A stretch of DNA of 31,567 nucleotides from Zelonia costaricensis (Eukaryota; Euglenozoa; Kinetoplastea; Trypanosomatida; Trypanosomatidae): the NCBI GenBank assembly GCA_030849075.1, contig JASAOO010003240.1:1-31567 (forward strand), in the 5' to 3' direction. Of this stretch, positions 10,816 to 19,787 are shown piece by piece. Both the position numbers and the translations under genes were made by a program. The stretch's first letter is position 1. Every line of letters begins with the position of its first letter. The notes beneath the pieces are model-generated. The model worked only from the letters and a program-made list of their open reading frames with translations, did no database searches and was not told the DNA's origin.

Positions 10816-12414
10816 TAGACGCTTGTACATGCGCACCCACCACCCACGCGCCCGCCCTCCTCCTCCCCACCCACGCGCACGTCATGGGAAGACGCACAAG
10901 AGGTGCGTGAGGCGGAGAGGAGCACGGGATACTCATCATACAGGCGGAATCGTGTGGGAAGCAGATAACGAAGCAACTGGGACTGGCGTGGTTTGATATA
11001 GGGGGGGGGCGGCGAGGGGGCTGGAGAACAAGAGAGAGGGAGAAGGAGATCGAGAGCTGTAGAGGAGAGCGCGCTGTCGAGGTCGATGGGCATAGTCGGC
11101 GAAAGCTAAGATACAAGACACAAAAGCACAAAAAACAAAAAAAAGTCAAACAAACAAACAAAAAGAAAACACGAGGAGCAATAGGAGATAAAAAAAAGCT
11201 CACGGGTGGGGGAATCGAAAACAAGGAAAGCAACAAGACGCACAAATTGTAAACGGAGCAAAACGTAAGGTACAGAAGAAAATGGTGAAGGGCACGGGAA
11301 GCAAAGCTGAGCACACACGTAACACAAGCAGCGGCACCAATCACAACCAGCGAGAAAGGAAAAAAAAAACGAAAACAACAGCAGCGCAGCGGCGGGGCCA
11401 ACTCAAAAAAACAGAACGGAGATGGCGGACGCTGCACCAAAGCCCACAGGTGTACAGTCACAAGCACAACAACAGCACAGCAGCCAGAGAGAAAAAGAAG
11501 AAGGTGTGAGGCCGGAAACGGATGGTGGGTGCGCAAGTTCCGAAGACATTCATTTTGTTCCTCAATCCACATTCAGCCCGTACAAGCAAAGCACGACCTT
11601 GACGTTCGCTGTTCACTTGTATTCCTTTGTATTCCGTTTCCATCGTCTTCGCATCTGCCTTTTTTTTTTCGCTGTTTTCATCCTCTGCCTCGTCCACTGC
11701 AACGATGCGCGCTCCATAACATCAGTTACCCTCGCTCACATATTCGGCGGGATGCTGACGACGCAGGAGACGGCGATGGGGAGGAGGAGCGACCCACGAC
11801 CAGGGGAGGAGTCACCTCTGGTCAATGCACCGACACCAACACGCACAGTTACGCGAGCCGTGGCAGAAGTACGAAGAAAAAAAAGGGCAGAAGCGCAGAC
11901 GAAGGCTCGCGAGAGACACAACAAAAGGAAAACAAAATGTGAAGCCAAAGACTGCTCGGTGCGCAGCGGGTGTGGGGGAGATGAGGAACTGCTCCTGAAA
12001 CGAGTACCACCAGTGGATGAATAGAATTCATTAAAAAAGCCACAGAGCACCACCAGCAAAAGTGTCTGCGTTCCGGAAGCCAGACACGCACAATAAGGGA
12101 AAGAGAACTAGCGGAGGGTTTGAGCACCAACGAAGCAAGCGCGGCATGATCAGAACGAAATGCACGCACGACTCAGTCTCGAAGCAGGTGCGGACGCAGG
12201 AGCTTCGTCATTCGAATTCGTGCGATCGACTCCTTCAATCACCCGCCTCGTTCTCGCGTGAGGGTAGACGCGTTCTTGTGTGCTCTTCCCCCATCCCCCG
12301 GCCTAATCTCCACCCCACGAGCTGTGTTCTCCTCCGGCGCAGCACACTGTCAGCGGATGGTGCTACCATCCTCGGCACTCACGCCGCCTCACACCAGTGC
12401 AGGCGGCATTAAAT

Positions 12415-12520
12415 AAAGTTTTCTTTGTTTTTTTTTGTTTTTGTTTGGTGTAGACTTTTCTTTTTCTTGTTTTTGTGTTTTGCTTTTTGCTTCTAGAAGT
12501 TCTTTTTTTTTGAGTTTGCT
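12415..12520. other. T-rich block on the plus strand with reversed purine polarity
   Basis: About 100 nt of T runs broken by single G or C, in a region where the plus strand is otherwise A/G-rich. In the minus-strand transcript it is A-rich and could form an unstructured A-rich UTR segment. It follows a non-repetitive C/T-leaning stretch at 12230-12410. Confidence 0.6.
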
Positions 12521-13295
12521 GGAGTTAGCGAGACCTGCGCGTTCAAGCAGCCGGCGGGTGAGAGCGATGACGTGTCTCGACGGGCAAGAAGTCTCGACCG
12601 TTCGTGCCCCTTGCCTCACGTCGAAACCAGTTTCGCTCCCACTCCCACTATCTCGCACAAATCACACGCTCGCAGCCCTCGGCTGCTTATGACCCCGTCC
12701 AGAAAAAAAAGCAAACTCACACAGAAAGTACAAAGTGCGCGTCCTGCAGTGCGTGCGACAGTGACGACGGCGTGATCCCGCTCTTTTGTTTTCCGTCTCT
12801 TGCTTCTCTGTCTTTGCACTCACCCACAGGCTGCACCGCTCACGGTGTGGCTGTTTCTGGACAAGAGGGTGTTACCAACAACACGACACTTCTCATCACC
12901 AAGGCACAAAAAAAAAGGACAGGAGGAGGATGGAAGAGGTATAGTGGCGGTAGCACAACCGACGCACAAGCGCCATCTGCGCAAACACACAATAAGCGAA
13001 CAACGCGAAGCACACGCAGAGACGCACGCAAAGGAGAAACCGTAGATACAAGAAGGGAGTGAGAGTGACGGAGCGTCGGGAACAGGAGGAAGGTGGGGCG
13101 GAAACCAGCAAACAAAAAAAAGAAAGGGATGATGCTGTTCGTTTGTCCATTGCGCAGAAAGCGATGGCGGAGAGAGGAGGGGGGGGCCGTGCATCGGTGG
13201 TCTTCCGTCTGTTCTATTCCTTCGTCAAGCGCTGCGTGCGAGGAGAAAAGGGGATTTAATTTGTCTTTTCTGTTTGTTGCGGTGCTAGTCGATTG

Positions 13296-13312
13296 TTTTC
13301 TTTCTTTCTCAG
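13296..13312 (+). promoter_or_regulatory. Plus-strand pyrimidine tract ending in CAG
   Basis: A tract of T and C ends in CTCAG (AG at 13311-13312), inside the polarity-reversed block at about 13200-13730. A similar tract ends in CACAG at 12828-12829, and a T10-CAG lies at 10745-10757. All resemble trans-splice acceptors on the non-coding strand. No plus-strand gene is visible downstream. Confidence 0.2.
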
Positions 13313-16300
13313 TCTGTTGTTTGCATTCTTGTGCGTTCTCTTCTTGGCAGCGCGGCGTGCGGCGCAGTTTGCGGGTGGGGAAAAAAGGTCGCGCAACTTC
13401 GCCGGAGTCCCGTGCACGTCCGATGTCACACACAGACAACCTTTTTTTTCCTGTCCCGCGGCGCACGCACCCTTGTGGCAGTGTCCAGGCCGGCGTCGCT
13501 CGCGACACCCAGGCAGTGACGGGGTGCGTCATGCTCACGCTCCCCACCATCTCCAACGAGAGAGTCCCTCTGAGCTCGTCGCCAAACAAGATACAGAAAC
13601 GAGCGCCTTTTTTTCCAGTTCCCGTTTTTTTTTTACCTTTCTCGGGTGCACGTGTGCAAACTTGTGTGTGTCGGTTTTTTTTGTTGTTGTTTTTCTTGCT
13701 GGAGTCTCCCGGTTGCGGTGGGAGACTCACATTAACCGCTAGCGACAACACAAGGTGACACACAAAATGGAGGAAAAAATGCACACGAGTTCTTCACCGG
13801 GATGTACGTTTCGTAGGCGCCGCTCCGTCCCTGTCGCGGGTGCTCTTTGTCTCCTCTCTCCTTCTGAAATAGACGTCGAGGTGAGGTGGGGGAGGGGGGG
13901 AGGTGCGCCTGGGCACGAGGGAAGCGGAGTTCCTCTCCCTCGGTTTGGAAAAAAAAAAGAACCAGAGCAGCGCCTTGGGGTGGTGCTGCATGTGCACATT
14001 TTATATTTCGCGACGCTCACGGTTCGCCTGCCGCCTCGTAAGACAAATTGAATCCGAAGCTGCATCAACGTGTTATAGAAGTGTTTTCTCGTGTTCGTCG
14101 CTTACGTGTGTGGTTCCTTCTTCGCACTCGACTCGCTCTTGTCTGGCGGAGGTGAAGGGAAGAGAATGAGGAGGAGAGAGCGAGAGGCAACGTCATAAAG
14201 AACCTCCAAAGAGAGGAGGAATTGGCCGTTGCGGGGGAAGGGTATCGGGCCGCGCGGAGGAAAGCAACGCGATGGGCACGAAGCAGACAATGAAAACGCA
14301 CAGGGGTAGAGAAACACACACACACACAGATAGGACGAAACGAAGACACAAAAAGCACATGTGCAGAAGGGAACAGCAGTTGCATGGAGGGAGAGGCACA
14401 CGATAACGCGACGCTGACACGAAGGAGAAGGGTGGCCTCACCTAGGGGGGAAAGCCGCCATCGCGCTAAACGCAGTGCGTGCACAACCACGGCTGGGAGA
14501 GCGGACAACAAGGAACCAGAGGCGAGAAAAAAAAAAGCACAGACGCGGGCACCAGAGGAAAGAGCAAAGGCGTGGGAAGTGGGCCTCTGTATGCGTGTGT
14601 GCGCTGGTGATCGCTCGGAGAAACGGACGAGGAATGCGCACCGGGGAAGTGTAGAAAGCTACACAGAAGCGAACCGAGGCGCACGTGAATCAGGCAACAA
14701 AAAGCCGAGACAAAACAAACAGAGAAAAAAAGGAAAGAAGAATCGGAAGCAGACGAGACGTAACGTTGACGACGGCGCGAATCAAAGAAATACCAATGTG
14801 GCGCTGAACATCAACGAAACATGAAAAACAGGAAGTGGGGGGGAAGGCGGGCGCGAGGTCGCTCGATGAGACAAGGTGATCAGCATTGCAAAACAGAAGA
14901 AAAAAAAGAGTGAAGACAGAAGAAAAAAAGAAGGAGGAGCCCGAAAGCGAGACAGTGGAAGAAACGCAAAGTGAGCTGGTGAGGCGACAGAGGTCTCACA
15001 CTCCACCCGCCACACAAAGCACGTGGGTGCGGCATAGTCTCCACAGAGAAAAGAACACAGAAAAGCACTAAAGGCACCCACACACAAACGCACGAGGGGC
15101 GAAGTGGTGTGCAAGAGAGCAGCAGGAGACGAGCACGGGGAGGAAGAGGGTTGTGGCGGGGACGGAGGGGGGGGGTGCATGGAAGGCAGAGACGGTGCTG
15201 AACTCCATGTTGGTTCATCGAAGGGTGCGGCGGAGGGCGGACGCAGGAGGGACGGGGGTGTAAAAGAAAACAAAAAAGGAGTCCGAAGGCAGAGAAGACA
15301 GGCAAGCACGAGAGGTGGAAGAGGGAGGAGGAACACGGGGGAATGTGACGGGGGGGGTACGGGGGCTTGCGTATTCGAGGGTCGTGACGTTTCTTGCGTA
15401 CACAAGGATGAGGTCGGTGCGACAATAAATGTGAAAAAAAGAAAAGAGGTGATCGGGAAGCTGGAGACGGCGAGGTACCGTGTTCGCCAGGGCGGGGCGA
15501 GTTGCAGGTGGGGGCTGCAAGGGAGAGACGCCTTCCAAGAGCCACAGCGCCATCTGCCAGACACGGCTGCTGGCACACGCTCTCTCAGATCGCGGCGGTG
15601 GCGCTACTGCGCAGCTGTCGCCCACGCACAACTGTTCCCAAGGCGTTCCTACTCGCGACGGCTCCCTGACCCTGCGGCTGCTCGATGTGAGTGGGGCGGG
15701 CGTGTGCTGCCTGCGCAAGGGTCGGTGCTAGTACGTTGTGTGCTGTGGAAAGCCACCCCACGTCGAGGTGTTCGCGACTCCGCTGCCGTTGTGTCCCGCA
15801 GATCCGCGTGCGTGCAGGCTCTCTCCGAGCATAGCCAAGTCACCGCTGAGGCCGCTTCTCTTCTCCGGACCCGCGGCGACATGTGACATGCGGCGCGACT
15901 CGGAGAGGGAAAGACAAGACAGATCCACGACTGCCTCCGCCTGCATTAGACGCACACGAAAAAAAGGAAGCACGAGGCGACGCGAGCATAGCAAACGGGG
16001 GGGGGCGGGGAGTCGCACGGAGTCAGCATACAAACAACGAAGCGGAAGAAAAAAAAAGCACCACATGCTCGCGCAAACATTGCACAAAAGAAGCACGACT
16101 GAGCACACAAAGTTGCGTGCCTCGCTTTTGCCCAAAAGCAGGATTGATGTCAACCGCCCAGGCTGAGTGAGACACGCGGGGACACCCATGTGGACATCAC
16201 CGACACTTTGCTGGTGAAGTCTCGCGTGCGCTGTGGATGCCCTCGGGAGATGGAAACGAAGAGAGGGGGCATGGGCTACCAGGGGCGAATCTGCGCAAAG

Positions 16301-18164
16301 GGTGTACAGCAAAAAAGAAAAAGCGAACGCAGCTAGGCCTGCGACGTGGATGCACCACATCGGGAACCGTCGCTCACACTTGCGCCTCGATGGCAGTAGA
16401 CGCACGCACGCGTACACACACACGCACACATGCACGCAAGAGTCCCAAATCTGCACCGAAACTGAAACAGTGGAGAGGGCACCACGGCGCACCAAGCCCA
16501 CTTGTGCACAGCCATCCACAAACACACACACACACAAACACAAACACGTAGTCGTTCTCTATCCCTGCCCGTCAACGCCCACAGCGATTCAGCAAGGCAC
16601 TACACACGAGGAAATGGTTCGCTAAAGCGAGCCAGCAGACCCCCTTCAGCATCGCGCCTACTCCCCTGTACAGCAAAAGAAAAAAAAAACCAACAACGGG
16701 GAGCGGCGATAGCGTGAGGTGGTGATAAACCCGGTGCAAGCACGAGGCCAGGGTGTGCGGCTGAACAGACGCGGGCGCAGCAAGGAGAACGTAGTGCGAC
16801 GAGTGGATGGAGACTGTGAAGTGGGCGGGGAGCGCGTGGGCGTCAGCAAAAGCAACAAAAAAGAAAAAAAGAGAGTGGAACACACGAGCAATGTAGCTAA
16901 GCGTGGAAAACGTCCATCACCTCCCTGCCGGGGATGAACGCACGCCAACGGACTGAGCCATCAGGAGAAGCGCGCCTCCAAGCCCCGACAGACCGCGACA
17001 ACCCAACAGCACAAACGACAAGCGCAGGCACACGTGCGAGGCACAGGTCTGCGTGACCGAATGAAGCTGCTGAATAGTTGAGCCCGAAGGTCACCAAACA
17101 ACAACAACAAACAAAAAAAAAAAGGCAAACGTAGGAGAAACAAAAGAAAGGCAGAAGCGGGTGGCGTTTAATCGATCAGAAGAAGAGGAATCAGACGTCG
17201 GCAAAATCCGACAACGGGGAGTTGTCGGCGGAGCGGGGGAGAGGGTCGAAGGAGGTCACCAAACGCAGCGCGGCGGGGCGGGGGAAGCGAGGGACTGTGG
17301 TGACGAGGGTAGGGGGGGGGGGGAGTGCGACCTGCTAATGGCCACGCCACCTGTGGGCGTCGTCGCCCAGAGGCATTTTTTTGCTTCACTCACTCGTGAC
17401 ACGTGACTGTCTCAGCAAAGGAGCGCAAGTGTCGCCGGCGCGTCAGCCGCCTTGGTTCTCCCGGCCTTTCAGCTCCCTGCTGCCACCGACAAATCAGCTC
17501 AAGGGGCGGCAGAACAGAAGACAAAGAAAACAACTAAAGGGAGGGGACGGAAACGCAAAAAGGACTCGCGAAACGAAAGCATCAACAACGGGAAAGAACA
17601 CGGAAAGGGAAAAAAGAGAGCGGAGAAGCGCACCGAAGAGGGACGACGGGAGAGGACGTTGATGAACGTCTCGGAGCCCCTGGAGTTCACGAGCTGCACC
17701 CACGACGCGCACACAGCGGCAGAGAAGGGTGGGGGGATAGCGGAGGTGGGGGGATGGGCGCCGAGGAAGTTGAAGAGAGCGTCAAGGCGGTCTTCAATCT
17801 TCCTCTTCCTTCCCCATGTCTCCTCCCTCTTCTCTGCCGGCGAGCCCTCCCACTTCCTCACCTCTCTGTCGACTTGGCCTCCTCTTCCGTGAGACGAAGA
17901 AGAGCCCGAAGCCGACGACAACAACGCGGAAGGGAAGAGGGTCAGAGGGGGTAGGCAAGGGAGGGAAGGGGGGGAGTGTGTGGCGTGCAACTCATCCAGT
18001 CGGTTCCTTTGTCGCACCGTCTTTGTTGTCCGTTAGCGGATGGCTTCGTGGATGTTATAAGAAGCGGGGGAGGGAAAATGAAAAAGAGCGAAGGGGCGGG
18101 GGGGGGGGGGTCCTGCGCCGCACACGTGCGAATGCACACCCATCGACTCAGCACTCAACGCAAA

Positions 18165-18165
18165 N
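18165..18165. other. Undetermined base (N) at the edge of a G run
   Basis: A single N sits directly before a run of nine G, about 30 nt downstream (in the minus-strand sense) of the stop at 18198. A G14 run lies at about 18097-18110. An unresolved homopolymer or a contig join is the simplest reading; I see no flanking duplicate of the kind found at 7298. Confidence 0.8.
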
Positions 18166-18197
18166 GGGGGGGGGAGCAGGGACTTGTAAATCTTGCT

Positions 18198-18698
18198 TTA
18201 CGCGGTCTTCTCGTACGCGATCCAGTTCACGCTGTAGGGGTCAAAGCGGAAGCGCTTCGGGTACGCCGGCGGGGTCGGCAGTTCCTCCGCCGCGGCGGCA
18301 GCGGCGGCGAGGGTCTCTGTCTCCTTCAGCGCCACCTCGTAGGCCGGCGGGGGCTGGCCGAACACCACGCGCTCCGGCACCTCACCTGCGGCGTCGCTAG
18401 ACTGCGTGTCACTCAGGTGCGCGCTACCAGACTTGGACAGGTCCTCCGACGTGACGCTAGCCGGACTCTTGGCGGCCATGCGGGCCGGGCCGTAGGCGGC
18501 CGGGGAAATGGGCTCGCTATGGGAGAAGGCGCAGCTCTCGCCGAAGGGGCAGTTGACGCCGATCATGAAGTAGCGGCACACCTTCGTCTTGAGCTTCGTC
18601 TGGTCGATCTTCTTGCTGAGGTGGGCGAGCGGGGACAGCGGGTAGTCACTGGCGGCCATGCTGGCCTCCTCGTACGACGGGATGCGCGAAAGCTGCAT
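18198..18698 (-). CDS. Single CCCH zinc-finger protein (166 aa) with PPxY motifs
   Basis: The finger is C41-x8-C50-x5-C56-x3-H60, preceded by a KTKVCR lead-in, with the same spacing as the paralogue at 9022-9693. The C-terminal motif PPAYPKRFRFDPY (143-155) also parallels that protein. Two PPxY motifs (PPAY at 117-120 and 143-146) are ligands for WW domains. In T. brucei the small ZFP CCCH proteins interact through WW and proline-rich segments, so a WW partner is plausible. FDPY at 152-155 is a variant of the MKT1-binding HxPY motif, with Phe for His. Predicted role: cytoplasmic mRNA-binding regulator; target mRNAs unknown. The start at 18698 is chosen because the frame stays open upstream to an ATG at 18986 that encodes only low-complexity residues and lies upstream of the best splice acceptor (18937-18938). 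The stop is TAA. About 8.5 kb without a gene follows, and the RME-8 gene lies 1.09 kb upstream. Confidence 0.92.
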   Translation of the reverse strand: MQLSRIPSYEEASMAASDYPLSPLAHLSKKIDQTKLKTKVCRYFMIGVNCPFGESCAFSHSEPISPAAYGPARMAAKSPASVTSEDLSKSGSAHLSDTQSSDAAGEVPERVVFGQPPPAYEVALKETETLAAAAAAAEELPTPPAYPKRFRFDPYSVNWIAYEKTA

Positions 18699-18936
18699 CT
18701 TGCTTGGCGTGTTGGAGAGTGTGTGGAAGGGGGCTGAGGGGGGAGGGCGGACTGTAACTGGAGGGGCGGGGCTGGCTGGCAGTGACTTCTCAGTGGGGGA
18801 GAAAGCAAAGGACGGGAGCTGAAGGCACAAGCAAATGGGTGGAGGGCGAAGAAGAGAGGGACGGGGCGCAGAGTGAGTCTGGAGGCGAGTCAGGGATGTG
18901 AGCCGAGGGTGGAGAACCGAGAGCACCGGAGTGAAG

Positions 18937-18968
18937 CTGGAAAGGGAGAGAGAGGACGGGGAGGAGGG
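18937..18968 (-). promoter_or_regulatory. Candidate trans-splice acceptor for the 166-aa CCCH gene
   Basis: On the minus strand a C/T tract of about 30 nt (18939-18968, interrupted by few purines) ends in TTTCCAG, with the AG at 18937-18938. It would leave a 5' UTR of about 238 nt and remove the upstream in-frame ATG at 18986, leaving the ATG at 18698 as the in-frame start. Confidence 0.55.
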
Positions 18969-19694
18969 GTGGGTCGCGTAAAACAAGCTGTGGGTTGGGG
19001 TGCGCGTACAATGTGGAGCCGCAGGAAATCAGCACGCACGCGCGTGTGTTGGTGTGAGTGAGGAGTAAGCAGTAGCAGTGGCGCAGGCGTGGAGGTGCAT
19101 TGTGATCGGGTTCGATTCAGGGACATCGGGAGCGGTCGAGGACGGGACGAGGGTGGGGGAAGAAGTGCGTGAGACATGTAAAGGGTCGAGTCGGTGCAGA
19201 CGAAAAACCCCCGAGAAAAGCTTTTCAAAAGTGGCACACCACGAGAGGAGGACAACGAGAGCGGCACGGACGCAAGTTCGCACCTCCGGAAGCGCCGCAC
19301 CCCCCGTGTGTCGGACGCAAGCCCCAGCAGGGCTGAACGACTGCGGCTGCCGGCTTGCGTTCCGCCACGCCGTTATCTTGTTTGGATGGGGTAGGGAGGC
19401 TGCGACGTACGTAGAGCTGTAGAGTTCCAGGATTACAGTGAAGGCGGCAGAAGAGTCACACAGGGACTGGAGGCAACAGTAAAGGCAACAAAGAAAAGGT
19501 CCAGAAAGGCGCCGTAGACGTACAAGACGACTGCTGGACCTCAGCAAGCTCGTCGCGCGTTGACGCAAGTCATATTTGGGAACCGAGTCCCTTGCCGCTC
19601 CCGTCCGTGGCACAAACACAAACGCAACGGAAGCACTTGATCGGATAGAGAGCAAAGGAGCAGGACGCCAAGAAACGTACGACACAAGCCAGAG

Positions 19695-19730
19695 GCACAC
19701 ACAGACACACACACACAGACACACACACTG
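19695..19730. repeat. Imperfect CA microsatellite in the RME-8 3' UTR
   Basis: CA units interrupted by two G insertions. In the minus-strand mRNA it is a GU-rich stretch beginning about 57 nt after the RME-8 stop codon. Confidence 0.85.
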
Positions 19731-19787
19731 CAGACACCGCCGCAGCACAGAGCTACGCCACGACAACGCCGATGCCGTGCTTGGGTC

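Larger units (their letters stand above)
9694..18197. other. 8.5 kb gene-free region between the two CCCH genes
   Basis: Only the first 350 nt or so next to 9693 can be assigned, as upstream region of the 9022-9693 gene. The remainder may be 3' UTR of the 18198-18698 gene plus spacer. No frame on either strand has convincing codon bias or a recognisable domain. Long frames are translations of A/G-rich or C/T-rich repeats. Most of the plus strand is purine-rich, but about 12190-12520, 12600-12680, 12780-12850 and 13200-13730 are pyrimidine-rich, reversing the usual polarity. CA repeats (about 14317-14328, 16517-16536) and many A and G runs occur. Less repetitive islands lie at about 10280-10700, 15480-15900 and 16160-16440. 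Confidence 0.75.
18699..19787. other. Spacer between the RME-8 and 166-aa CCCH genes
   Basis: About 1.09 kb without a supported gene. It holds the presumed 3' UTR of RME-8 on the right, with a CA/GT microsatellite about 57 nt after its stop, and the 5' UTR and splice signal of the CCCH gene on the left. Its length is ordinary for a trypanosomatid spacer. Confidence 0.75.

Noticed and set aside
13093..13758. Plus-strand 221-codon frame in the polarity-reversed block
   Set aside because: It has hydrophobic stretches, but these come from T runs (Phe/Leu). There is no family resemblance, and codon use is unlike the real genes.
14880..15578. Minus-strand frames of 232-264 codons
   Set aside because: Two different phases are open over the same stretch with Ser/Pro/Cys-rich composition, so this is repeat-driven.
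18699..18986. N-terminal extension of the 166-aa CCCH protein to an upstream in-frame ATG
   Set aside because: The extra 96 residues are low-complexity Ser/Pro/Leu, and the best splice acceptor (18937-18938) lies downstream of that ATG.
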